Source: Hyphomicrobiales bacterium (GTDB lineage: Bacteria > Pseudomonadota > Alphaproteobacteria > Rhizobiales > Xanthobacteraceae). From it: a stretch of 61,968 nt of DNA. The stretch covers positions 1 to 61,968 of the forward strand of contig WHTM01000030.1 in the NCBI GenBank assembly GCA_009377755.1, given 5' to 3'. The position numbers were made by a program, and so were the translations under genes. This document shows, in pieces, positions 47,156 to 55,499 of the stretch. The notes beneath the pieces were generated by a model, which did no database searches, had not been told where the DNA came from, and saw only the letters and a program-made list of their open reading frames with translations. The number at the start of each line of letters is the position of its first letter. Position 1 is the stretch's first letter.

Positions 47156-47347
47156 CGTGTCCCGGGCGCACTGCGGCACACCGGAAGTGGGGTATACCCG
47201 ACTTCCGGAATCGCTTTGAGCGTCGCAAGTCGGAAACATCCGACTTGCGACGTGCTGCTGTGCAGAACCGGGACCGTTACGAACTCTGGAATCTGGAACG
47301 GCCCCGGCTCAGCGGTGCAGTATTGCATGCTGCACCGCGTCCGGCGC
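47156..47347. repeat. Repeat family C, copy 4, with a nested palindromic insert
   Basis: The outer part matches copy 3 (CGTGTCCCGGGCGCA at the left; CATGCTGCACCGCGTCCGGCG at the right). Inside, at about 47181-47252, are two extra hairpins: GGAAGT..ACTTCC and GTCGCAAGTCGGA..TCCGACTTGCGAC. The insert interrupts the arm GCAC|GTGC, so it entered after the family C copy was in place. Confidence 0.7.
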
Positions 47348-47359
47348 ACAGCCCCAAGA

Positions 47360-47986
47360 TCACACCACCGGTACGTCGGCAATGTGCTGCTTGTACCCTG
47401 GCCGCGCGCAGACGGCCTCGTACCAACGCTCGACGTTCTTGATGCCGGCGCGTTCGGGCGGCGGCACCAGCGTCATGTAGCGGTGCACGATCGGTCCGAG
47501 CGGAATGTCGCCGTAGGAGAATTCGTCGCTGGCGAGCCATTTCGTCTTGCCGAGCTGGGCATCCATGATTTTCAGCGCCTCGCCGATCTTTTCCCGGCCG
47601 GCGGCAATGGACGCGTCATCGCGCTTCTCCGGCGGCGTACGGATCAGCCCCCAGAACAGCGGAAAGATTGCCGGTCCGGCGACGGAGAGCTGCCAGTCCA
47701 TCCACTTCTGCGCCTGCGCGCGGATACGCAGATCGGCCGGTTCGAGCTTGCCATGCTTGGCGGCAAGATAGCGGACGATCGAGTTTGACTCCCACAACAG
47801 CCAGCCGTCCTCTTCTTCGAGGGTCGGCACCAGGCCGTTAGGATTCATGGCGAGATAGGCGGGCTCCTTGTTGTTGCCAAACGGTCCGCCGATATCGATG
47901 CGCTCGCACGGCAAGCCCATCTCGCCGAGCGCCCACATGACCTTCTGCACGTTCGATGAGGTGTTGCGTCCCCAGACCTTCAGCAT
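47360..47986 (-). CDS. Glutathione S-transferase
   Basis: The 208-residue protein has a thioredoxin-like GSH domain (LKVWGRNTSSNVQKVMWAL, MNPNGLVPTLEE, ESNSIVRYLA) and a helical C-terminal domain with the capping motif DEFSYGDIPLG. The Ser in NTSSNVQ is the likely activating residue, as in beta/theta-type bacterial enzymes. ATG 47986 follows GGAGG. The physiological substrate is unknown. Confidence 0.92.
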   Translation of the reverse strand: MLKVWGRNTSSNVQKVMWALGEMGLPCERIDIGGPFGNNKEPAYLAMNPNGLVPTLEEEDGWLLWESNSIVRYLAAKHGKLEPADLRIRAQAQKWMDWQLSVAGPAIFPLFWGLIRTPPEKRDDASIAAGREKIGEALKIMDAQLGKTKWLASDEFSYGDIPLGPIVHRYMTLVPPPERAGIKNVERWYEAVCARPGYKQHIADVPVV

Positions 47987-48026
47987 GTGTTTTTCCTCCG
48001 TGGGTTCGCCCGGCAACATCTTAGGG

Positions 48027-48096
48027 CGTCATGCCCGCGCTTGCAGCCAAGCTTGCGCAGGCTGCATAAATTTGCCTGCGCGGGCATCCAACGTCT
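48027..48096. repeat. Left member of an inverted repeat pair flanking trm112
   Basis: CGTCATGCCCGCGCTTGCAG through GCGCAGGCTGCATAAATTTG to GGCATCCAACGTC; its inverse lies at 48481-48549 on the other side of the Trm112 gene. Confidence 0.8.
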
Positions 48097-48179
48097 TTTG
48101 GGGCATGTCGGCGAGGAAGACGTGGATGGCCGGGACAAGTATTTAGCCCGGGGACATGACGCCGGGATGCAAGGTCCGG

Positions 48180-48380
48180 TCAATCCAACCGTCGTGCCTC
48201 GTCCGCGAGCATGATCGGGATGCCGTCGCGGATCGGATAGGCGAGCTTTGCCGCACGGGAAATCAATTCCTGCCGCGCCGCGTCGTATTCGAGCGGGCCC
48301 TTGGTGACCGGACAGACGAGGATTTCAAGCAGCTTCGGGTCGACGGTGTTGGCGGGGCGGGCGGTCGGCATCGACGACAT
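48180..48380 (-). CDS. Trm112-family protein (YcaR-like)
   Basis: The 66-residue protein is a typical bacterial Trm112/Yca[21 protein letters not shown], then [20 protein letters not shown]. Only one of the zinc-binding cysteines of the eukaryotic family is kept. In bacteria the function is unclear, though partners for methyltransferases have been proposed. It follows the LON-domain gene on the same strand and is flanked by a long inverted repeat. Confidence 0.9.
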   Translation of the reverse strand: MSSMPTARPANTVDPKLLEILVCPVTKGPLEYDAARQELISRAAKLAYPIRDGIPIMLADEARRLD

Positions 48381-48480
48381 GGTATATCCCGTTGTTGGTG
48401 GTCATGGTCGGGCGAATGATCGTTTGAGGCGATCACGAGGGTTGTCCGGCCATCCACGTCTTTGCAGCGGATATCGTTGC

Positions 48481-48549
48481 AGACGTGGATGCCCACGAAG
48501 GCAAATTTATGCAGCCTGCGCAAGCTTGGCTGCAAGCGCGGGCATGACG
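48481..48549. repeat. Right member of an inverted repeat pair flanking trm112
   Basis: AGACGTGGATGCCCACGAAG then CAAATTTATGCAGCCTGCGC, ending GCGCGGGCATGACG: the reverse complement of 48027-48096 over about 65 bases with few differences. Confidence 0.8.
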
Positions 48550-48561
48550 CTGAACTTATGC

Positions 48562-49236
48562 TCACTGCAGCGGCGTTTCGCCGGGCGCATTGTTCTTGGC
48601 AAGCTCGATCTCGGTGGCGGCGACCAGGATTTCCGCACGGGTCTTGAGGTCGGGCGCTTCGAGAAGCGCCTGCTTCTCGGCCACGCCATAGGGCGACATC
48701 ATCGCCAGCGCGTTGACCAGAGCCTCGTTCGGCGCTTCCTCGATGCCCTGCCAGTCCGCCTCCAGCCGGTTCGCTTTGAGAAACGCCGAAAGGGCGGTGA
48801 GCAGACGATCGCGGTCGACAGCGTCCTCGCCCTTGCGGGCGATGAAGTCGTGGGCGAACGGGGCGTAGCTCACTTCGCACTGCCGGTAGGCAGTCAGCGC
48901 GTCGAGTTCGCGCTCGACGCGAAATCGGGCAATGCCCGTGAGCTGGATCAGGTAGCGTCCGTCGCCGGTCTCGGCGAGCTGGGTGATGCGGCCGACGCAG
49001 CCGACGCTATAGAGATTGGGTTTGTCGGGATTACCGCGGTGGGCCGGGTCCGGCTGGATCATCCCGATCATCCGATGGCCGTCGCGCAAGGCGTCGTCGA
49101 TCATCGCCAGATAGCGCGGCTCGAAGATGTTGAGCGGCATCTGCCCCCGCGGCAGCAGCAGAGCGCCCGGGAGGGGAAATACCGGGATGACATGCGCGAC
49201 GTCGGCCGGGCTGCGATAGACCGCATTCATCGGCAT
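48562..49236 (-). CDS. LON substrate-binding domain protein
   Basis: The 224-residue protein carries only the N-terminal LON domain: VIPVFPLPGALLLPRGQMPLNIFEPRYLAM, then GRITQLAETGDGRYLIQLTGIARF. No ATPase or protease part exists, which is normal for this family. ATG 49236 follows GGGAG; ATG 49230 is an alternative. It lies 46 bases after the CnoX-like gene, and the two with trm112 form a conserved row in Rhizobiales. Confidence 0.9.
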   Translation of the reverse strand: MPMNAVYRSPADVAHVIPVFPLPGALLLPRGQMPLNIFEPRYLAMIDDALRDGHRMIGMIQPDPAHRGNPDKPNLYSVGCVGRITQLAETGDGRYLIQLTGIARFRVERELDALTAYRQCEVSYAPFAHDFIARKGEDAVDRDRLLTALSAFLKANRLEADWQGIEEAPNEALVNALAMMSPYGVAEKQALLEAPDLKTRAEILVAATEIELAKNNAPGETPLQ

Positions 49237-49282
49237 CGCTGCACTCCCGGTCCGCCCGGTTGCTTCCGGGGCGGACCTTCGC

Positions 49283-50191
49283 TCATGCGAACAGGATCGA
49301 CGAGAGCCGGCGCCGGCCTTCCACCGTCGCCTCGTCGGCCGGGCCCCATGCCTCGAAAAATTGCACCAACTGCTTTCGCGCGCCGTCGTCGTTCCATTGG
49401 CGATTGCGCTTGGCGATCTCAAGCAGGTGATTGGCGGCTTCCTGCCTGCGACCCTTGCCGTTGAGCGCAACTGCCAGATCGAAGCGCGCCTGATGATCGG
49501 CCGGATCGGCGGCGACTTTTTGCTCAAGGTCGGCGATCGGTCCAAGCGACTTCGCCTGCTCGGCGAGCTCGAGCGCCGCGCGCGCCGCCGCCACCGGGGC
49601 TTCCTTGGCCTTGGCCTCGGGCACCATGGCGAGCGTCTGCTTCGCCTGTTCGATGGCGCCGGTCTCCACATAGCAACGCGCCAGGCCGGCGAGCGCATGT
49701 ACGTTGGTGCCGTCCTGCGCCAAAAGCTGGGCATAGAGGTCGGCCGCGCCGGTCGGATCGCCTTGGGCCAGGGCGGCGTCCGCGGCCTTCAGCAGGTCTT
49801 CTTCCTCGCCGCCGACGCGATCCTTGGTCAGCCGTTCGATGAAGGCCACCACCTGGCTTTCCGGCAACGCGCCCATGAAGCCGTCCGCCGGCTGGCCGTT
49901 GGCGAAAGCGATCACCGCGGGAATCGATTGGATACCCATCTGGCCGGGGATGGCGGGATGCTCATCGATGTTCATCTTGACGAGCTTGACCTTGCCCTTG
50001 GCGGTGCGGACCACCTTCTCCAGAATCGGCGTCAGCTGCTTGCATGGGCCGCACCAGGGCGCCCAGAAATCGATCAGCACCGGCTGGCGCTTGGACTCCT
50101 CGATCACGTCCGTGACGAAAGATTGTGTCGTGGTGTCCTTGATCAGCCCGTCCGGGGCGGCTGCCGCCGTAGCCCCACTGTTTTGCAGCAT
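49283..50191 (-). CDS. cnoX: Thioredoxin-TPR co-chaperone CnoX (YbbN)
   Basis: CnoX holds unfolded proteins under oxidative or chlorine stress and passes them to GroEL. The 302-residue protein has an N-terminal thioredoxin domain with active site WCGPC (Cys47, Cys50; both kept, unlike the E. coli protein) and a C-terminal tetratricopeptide region (LLKAADAALAQGDPTGAADLYAQLLAQD). ATG 50191 follows GGAGGG. Being the first gene before the LON-domain gene fits a proteostasis operon. Confidence 0.92.
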   Translation of the reverse strand: MLQNSGATAAAAPDGLIKDTTTQSFVTDVIEESKRQPVLIDFWAPWCGPCKQLTPILEKVVRTAKGKVKLVKMNIDEHPAIPGQMGIQSIPAVIAFANGQPADGFMGALPESQVVAFIERLTKDRVGGEEEDLLKAADAALAQGDPTGAADLYAQLLAQDGTNVHALAGLARCYVETGAIEQAKQTLAMVPEAKAKEAPVAAARAALELAEQAKSLGPIADLEQKVAADPADHQARFDLAVALNGKGRRQEAANHLLEIAKRNRQWNDDGARKQLVQFFEAWGPADEATVEGRRRLSSILFA

Positions 50192-50290
50192 CTGATCCGT
50201 TCCCTCCGTCGCCCCGTCCCGGGGCAGGTATCCGCTTGCCCGATTAAATGGTTAGGACGTGCCCGATTGCAATCGGCGAAAGGCCTGGGT

Positions 50291-50803
50291 TCACGGTGCG
50301 GTCCCGGCGCCGTTCGAAACCGCAATGACGAGGGGCGGATGGCCGGAGGCCTCCAGGAAACGGACCAGGTCGTCCCGATGGATCGTCGTGGTGCGGGTAT
50401 TGTCGAGCGGGTGATAGTTCAGCACCGCGTATCGCATCATCGCGGCGTCGAGCACCACCGAGACCGCGCCATGCCTGTCATTGATGACGGCGAAGGGTGT
50501 CACGGCACCAGCCTCGACGCCGAGCACGGTGCGGAGCAGATCGGCGGACCCAAACGAGAAACGGGCGGCTCCGAGCCGCTGATGCAGGCGCTTGAGATCG
50601 ATCCGGGCGTCCTCCAGCGCCACCACCAGGAACAGGGTGCCATTCTTCGCCCTTAGGAACAGATTCTTGGTATGGGCGCCGGCAATTTGACCGCGCAACA
50701 CCCGCGATTCCTCGACTGTAAACAGCGGCGGATGGCTGACGGTGGTATGGGCAATCCCCAGGCGGTCCAGGAAGGCAAACAGCTCGGCGGGTGTAGCGGG
50801 CAT
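50291..50803 (-). CDS. YbaK/ProX-type aminoacyl-tRNA deacylase
   Basis: The 170-residue single-domain protein has the YbaK fold: HPPLFTVEESRVLRGQIAGAHTKNLFLRAKNG with the catalytic lysine, and AVTPFAVINDRHGAVSVVLD. Its length and HTKNLFL motif fit the ProX/PrdX group, which removes mischarged Ala from tRNA-Pro, rather than YbaK of 155 residues. Specificity is inferred. Confidence 0.88.
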   Translation of the reverse strand: MPATPAELFAFLDRLGIAHTTVSHPPLFTVEESRVLRGQIAGAHTKNLFLRAKNGTLFLVVALEDARIDLKRLHQRLGAARFSFGSADLLRTVLGVEAGAVTPFAVINDRHGAVSVVLDAAMMRYAVLNYHPLDNTRTTTIHRDDLVRFLEASGHPPLVIAVSNGAGTAP

Positions 50804-51136
50804 GGCAAATGGCGGCTTGGCTCATGACGGTCTAGATCACGCGTGTGCTGCAACGCAACCCGGCGGATAGTTGCAGTTGCAAGTGTCGCCCTGCTTTCCG
50901 CGCATGCGTCTGTCAACCGCCGAATCGCACTTGTCTCTTTTGGCGAATCTGGAACAGGATGCAGGCAGGTTCGCAAGCATGATGCGAGGGTGTCGCTTTG
51001 TCGCGTCTCGTGGCTGCTGCGGAGGGGCTAACTTGGCGGTCAGTCGTTAACTGCGATCAGCCGGGACCCGGTTTTCAAGCCGCGTTCCGGCTCCCGGTTT
51101 CGTCGACACCGGCGCCGCAGCACAGGGAGGACAAAG
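50804..51136. other. Gap before the TRAP transporter genes
   Basis: No gene is supported. It should hold the rightward promoter of the TAXI operon and the leftward promoter of the deacylase. AGTTGCAGTTGCAA (about 50869) is a small direct repeat; no known operator was recognised. Confidence 0.35.
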
Positions 51137-52138
51137 ATGAGAAAGACCGCAACCATCATGCTGGCAGCAGCGGCGGTGACGCTGGCCGCGCCGGCATCCG
51201 CGCAGCCATACAATCTGACCGTTGGCGGCTATAGCCCCGGCGGTCTCGTGTCGACTGCGGCTGCCGGGCTCGATAAGGCGCTAAACGCCGCCTATCCGGG
51301 CTCCACGATGACCTATCAGACGGGGAGCGGCGGCCTCGCCAACGCGATGCTGCTCGACCAGAAAAAGGTGCCGCTCGGCTTCATCTCCAATACCGAGCTC
51401 GATGTGGTGCTCAAGGGCAAGCCCCCGTTCAAGCAGCCGATCAAGGATCTGCGCATCCTGTTCCATCCGTATTCGCCGAGCTCGCGATTCCAGGCGACGC
51501 ATTTCCTTGCCAACAAGGACTGGGCGGAGAAAAACGGCATCAAGACGGTCGCCGACATCGCGGCGAAGAAGCCGGCGATGCGCATCGCCGTCAACCGGCC
51601 CGGCAATCTGGACGGCGACGTCAGCATCGCCGTGCTGGCGGCGTACGGCGTGTCGCTCGACGACATCAGGAAATCGGGCGGTCAGGTGGTGCGCGCGGCC
51701 TCGCAGGAGATGACGTCGCTGATGCTCGACCGGCGGCTCGACGTGGTCAGCTTCGGCATCTCGATCGATCACCCGCGCATCCGCGAGATGGCCAACGGAC
51801 TCGAACTGGTCATGCTTCCGATCACGGAGGAAGCGGCGAAGAAGGTCGCCGGCGACCTCGGCGGCCAGCCATGCACGATCAAGGCCGGCGAATACAAGTT
51901 CCTCGCCGCCGACTCGTCGTCGATCTGCGTCGGCCTTTCGGTGCTGGTGCGCGCCGACATGGACGAGAAGACTGCCTACAACGTCACCAAGGGGATCGTC
52001 GAGAATCTCGACAAGTACCAGGCCGCGCACCGGCTGTTGAAGACGGCGGTGACGCTGCAAAGCTTCACCGAAAAAGGCCAGGCCCCGTACCATCCGGGCG
52101 CCGAGAAGTACTACCGCGAAAAGGGGCTGCTGAAATAG
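51137..52138 (+). CDS. TAXI-family TRAP transporter receptor 1
   Basis: The 333-residue periplasmic receptor has a signal peptide (cut at ASA-QP) and the TAXI fold: YNLTVGGYSPGGLVSTAAAGLDKAL, then YQTGSGGLANAMLL and the C-terminal YHPGAEKYYREKGLLK. TAXI receptors bind small organic anions for TRAP transporters. The next gene is a close paralogue (about four in five residues alike by eye) ending in the same HPGAEKYYREKGLLK. GGGAGG precedes the ATG. The ligand is unknown. Confidence 0.9.
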   Translation: MRKTATIMLAAAAVTLAAPASAQPYNLTVGGYSPGGLVSTAAAGLDKALNAAYPGSTMTYQTGSGGLANAMLLDQKKVPLGFISNTELDVVLKGKPPFKQPIKDLRILFHPYSPSSRFQATHFLANKDWAEKNGIKTVADIAAKKPAMRIAVNRPGNLDGDVSIAVLAAYGVSLDDIRKSGGQVVRAASQEMTSLMLDRRLDVVSFGISIDHPRIREMANGLELVMLPITEEAAKKVAGDLGGQPCTIKAGEYKFLAADSSSICVGLSVLVRADMDEKTAYNVTKGIVENLDKYQAAHRLLKTAVTLQSFTEKGQAPYHPGAEKYYREKGLLK

Positions 52139-52190
52139 CAGCCGGCAAACGATCCGACCGAGCCTCAGCATTCGGGGAGCATGGAGCATC

Positions 52191-53195
52191 ATGATGAGAA
52201 GGACCGCATTGGCCGCGCTCGCCGGTCTGGCCGTGATGCTGGCCGGGCCGGCATTTGCGCAGCCGTACAATTTGACGATTGCCGGCTACAGTCCGGGCGG
52301 CCTCGTTTCCACCGCCGGCGCTGGGCTCGACCGGGCGCTGAACGCTGCCTATCCCGGCTCGACGCTGACCTATCAGACGTCGAGCGGCGGCCTCGCCAAC
52401 GCGCTGCTGCTCGACCAGAAGAAAGTACCGCTGGCGTTCATGCAGGACATCGAGCTCGACGTCGCGGTGAAGGGCAAGCCGCCGTTCAAGCAGCCGGTCA
52501 AGGACCTGCGGCTCCTGTTCCATCCCTTTTCGCCAAGTTCGCGCTTCCAGATCACGCAGTTCGTCGCCAACAAGGACTGGGCGGCCAAGAACGGCATTAA
52601 GACCGTCGCGGACATTGCGCAGAAGAAGCCGGCGATGCGGATCGCCGTGAACCGCCCAGGCAACCTGGACGGGGATGTCAGCCTCGCGGTTTTGTCCGCG
52701 AACGGCGTCTCGCAGGACGACATCAGGAAATGGGGCGGCCAGGTCGTGCGTGCGGCGTCGCAGGAGATGACGTCGCTGATGCTCGACCGGCGGCTCGACG
52801 TCGTCAGCTTCGGCGTTTCCATCAATCATCCGCGGATGCGTGAGATGGAAAACGGGCTCGAACTGGTGATGCTTCCGGTCAATGAGCAGACGGCCGAGAA
52901 GGTTGCCACGGATCTCGGCGCCAAGACGTGCTCCATCAAGGCGGGTGAATACAAATTCCTCGCCGTGGACACGGCGTCCATCTGCGTCGGCATGATGGTC
53001 GTCGTGCGTGCCGATTTGGACGAAAAGCTCGCCTACAACATCACCAAGGGCGTCACCGAGAACCTCGACAAGTACAAAGCTGCCCATCGGCTACTGGACA
53101 AAGCGGTGACGGTGGAGAGCTTCACCGAAAAGGCGCAGATCCCGTATCATCCGGGGGCTGAGAAGTACTATCGGGAAAAGGGGCTGCTGAAATAG
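52191..53195 (+). CDS. TAXI-family TRAP transporter receptor 2
   Basis: A 334-residue tandem paralogue of the preceding gene, 52 bases downstream. It has a signal peptide (cut at AFA-QP), YNLTIAGYSPGGLVSTAGAGLDRAL, and the same C-terminus. The copies differ most in the region FISNTELDVVLKG versus FMQDIELDVAVKG, near the expected ligand pocket, so the two may bind different ligands. The start is ATG 52191 or the next codon. Confidence 0.9.
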   Translation: MMRRTALAALAGLAVMLAGPAFAQPYNLTIAGYSPGGLVSTAGAGLDRALNAAYPGSTLTYQTSSGGLANALLLDQKKVPLAFMQDIELDVAVKGKPPFKQPVKDLRLLFHPFSPSSRFQITQFVANKDWAAKNGIKTVADIAQKKPAMRIAVNRPGNLDGDVSLAVLSANGVSQDDIRKWGGQVVRAASQEMTSLMLDRRLDVVSFGVSINHPRMREMENGLELVMLPVNEQTAEKVATDLGAKTCSIKAGEYKFLAVDTASICVGMMVVVRADLDEKLAYNITKGVTENLDKYKAAHRLLDKAVTVESFTEKAQIPYHPGAEKYYREKGLLK

Positions 53196-53224
53196 CAGCC
53201 GGTTGCGTGCCTTGAAAAAGGAAT

Positions 53225-53255
53225 GATGCGGTGAGCTCGTGCTCGCCGCATCTTT
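53225..53255 (+). terminator. Hairpin between receptor and permease genes
   Basis: GATGCGGTGAGC and GCTCGCCGCATC form a 12-bp stem (one G-T pair) with loop TCGT, followed by TTTGGTT. It sits 29 bases after receptor 2 and 17 before the permease start. It could be a partial terminator or an RNA-stabilising end that raises receptor over permease. Confidence 0.5.
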
Positions 53256-53272
53256 GGTTGTGAGCCCGCTCG

Positions 53273-55198
53273 ATGGCAAGCGTTCGCTTCTGGGATCCCC
53301 AGCTCTGGATTTCGGTCGGCGTCAGCCGCCGGCCGAAGGGCCGGCTTGCGTGGGTGGTGACGCCGCTGGCGGTGGCGCTCGCGGTCTACGTCATCGTTGC
53401 GGCAACCGTGGTGATCATGGCGCCGTGGGCGCTGGTCGCCGTGTTCCTGACCGGCATCATTGCTATCGCGTTCCTGACCGTCGGTGCGACGCCGCGCTCA
53501 CACCCCGAGCATCCGAGCCTGATCGACTATGCGCTTTCGCTCGCGAGCTTCGCCACGGGCGTGTATTTCTTCATCCAGGCGCCGGAGATCGTCGATCGGA
53601 TTTCGCTGCTCAGCCCGCTCAGCGAGTGGGATCTGTTCTTCGGCGTCCTGACGGTACTGCTGACGCTGGAGATCACCCGGCGCACGACCGGCGCCGGTCT
53701 CACGGCCGTGGTGCTGATCTTCATCGCGTACAATTTTTTCGGCCATCTGCTCGGCGGCGTGCTGCAGCACGGCTACATCGACTGGGTCCACTTCATCGAC
53801 ATCATGGTCTACACCACCGACGGCATCATGGGGCTGCCGGCGCGGGTGGCGGCCACCTATGCCTTCATGTTCGTGCTGTTCGGCGTCGTGCTCTACGCGG
53901 CCAAGGGCGCGGACTTCTTCTACGACTTCGCGGCATCGATCTCCGGTGGCCGCGCCGGCGGTCCCGCCAAGGTGGCGGTGATCTCGTCCGGCATGTACGG
54001 CATGATCTCCGGCAGCCCGACCGCCGACGTGGTGACCACCGGCTCCGTCACCATCCCGGTGATGAAGCGGCTCGGCTACAAGCCGGAAGTCGCCGGTGCG
54101 ATCGAGGTCGCGGCCTCGACCGGCGGCAGCATCATGCCGCCGGTGATGGGCTCGGCCGCCTTCATCATGGCGGAGTACACCGGCATCGAGTATCGCGACA
54201 TCGCGGTCGCCGCGTTGCTCCCCGCGATCCTCTACTACATCTGCGTCTATTCGCAGGTGCATTTCCGCGCCGTCCGGCTGGGCATGGCGGGCCTCGACCC
54301 TACGCAAATTCCCGCGCTGCTCTCGACGCTGAAGAAGGGCGGCTTGTTCTTCGTCCCGCTGGTCGTTCTCGTGGCGGCGCTGCTGTACGGCTACACGCCG
54401 ACCATGGTGGCGATCTATGGCGCCGTCGCAGTGATCATCGTGTCGTGGTTGCAGCGGCGCACGCGCCTTGGCCCGCTCGATCTTTGGCACGTCCTGGCCG
54501 ACACGACCTACCGGATGGTGCCGGTGGCGGGCGCGACAGCGGCGGCCGGGCTGGTGATCGCCGGGCTCACCATGACCGGGCTGGCGGCCAAGTTCGCGCA
54601 TGTGATCTACGCCCTCACCGAAGCCAACCAGCTCATGGCCCTGGTGATCGGCGCCCTGCTGACCATCGTGCTCGGTCTCGGCATGCCGACGCCGGCCGCC
54701 TACATCCTGGCGGCGGTGCTGATGGGCCCGCTGATGACTCAGCTGCACATCGACCTGCTGCCCGGCCACCTGTTCCTGCTGTATTTCGCGGTGATGTCGG
54801 CGGTGACACCGCCGGTCGCGGTGGCCGCCTATGCGGCGTCGGCGATTGCCGAGGCCAATCCGATGGCGATCGCCGGGCATGCCGTGAAGCTGTGCCTGGC
54901 GGCGTTCGTCGTTCCGTTCGTGTTCGTGTTCGGGCCGGAGTTGCTGTGGCAGGGTCCGCTGTGGAAGACCGCCATCACGTTCGGCACCGCCGCGGCGGCG
55001 TTGATCATCCTCGCAGGGGCGATCGAGAACTACGGCAGATGGGCCGATACCGGATGGACGCGGATCGTGCTTGCGGCCGGGGCGCTGTGCATGCTCACTC
55101 CGATCATGTGGCTCACCGGCATCGGCATCATCTTGGTAGCGTTCGCCATCGGCGCGACTCGCTGGCGCGAGCGGCTGGCTGTCCGCCGTGCCGCGTAA
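53273..55198 (+). CDS. TRAP transporter fused permease (DctQM type)
   Basis: The 641-residue membrane protein joins the small (DctQ, about 1-150) and large (DctM, about 155-580) TRAP permease parts. Signatures are SISGGRAGGPAKVAVISSGMYGMISGSPTADVVTTGSVTIP, ASTGGSIMPPVMGSAAFIMAEYTGI and the C-terminal half GLGMPTPAAYILAAVLMGP, with many hydrophobic segments. Fused permeases normally pair with TAXI receptors, as here. The ribosome site is weak. Confidence 0.95.
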   Translation: MASVRFWDPQLWISVGVSRRPKGRLAWVVTPLAVALAVYVIVAATVVIMAPWALVAVFLTGIIAIAFLTVGATPRSHPEHPSLIDYALSLASFATGVYFFIQAPEIVDRISLLSPLSEWDLFFGVLTVLLTLEITRRTTGAGLTAVVLIFIAYNFFGHLLGGVLQHGYIDWVHFIDIMVYTTDGIMGLPARVAATYAFMFVLFGVVLYAAKGADFFYDFAASISGGRAGGPAKVAVISSGMYGMISGSPTADVVTTGSVTIPVMKRLGYKPEVAGAIEVAASTGGSIMPPVMGSAAFIMAEYTGIEYRDIAVAALLPAILYYICVYSQVHFRAVRLGMAGLDPTQIPALLSTLKKGGLFFVPLVVLVAALLYGYTPTMVAIYGAVAVIIVSWLQRRTRLGPLDLWHVLADTTYRMVPVAGATAAAGLVIAGLTMTGLAAKFAHVIYALTEANQLMALVIGALLTIVLGLGMPTPAAYILAAVLMGPLMTQLHIDLLPGHLFLLYFAVMSAVTPPVAVAAYAASAIAEANPMAIAGHAVKLCLAAFVVPFVFVFGPELLWQGPLWKTAITFGTAAAALIILAGAIENYGRWADTGWTRIVLAAGALCMLTPIMWLTGIGIILVAFAIGATRWRERLAVRRAA

Positions 55199-55372
55199 GG
55201 GCGGACAGCATAGGCCGGCTAACATCCGGCTAACATATTGACCCGGCGGGAGTTCCGGCCCCGCTTGCGCCCGCCGGGCAGCGCGCGGACGATCAGCCGG
55301 TTGTTGTTGCCAACGGCCGCCGCATTTGGCATAGCAACGCGACCCGGGCCGCTTTCGTTGCGGCCCATGGAT

Positions 55373-55447
<75 letters not shown>

Positions 55448-55499
55448 AATTCTCAATGAACCGGATTAAGGGATACCAGTGGCACGGCTCGGGTGACGG

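Noticed and set aside
49361-50656. A rightward frame antisense to the CnoX and deacylase genes
   Set aside because: It spans two well-supported opposite-strand genes and their gap; no family resemblance.
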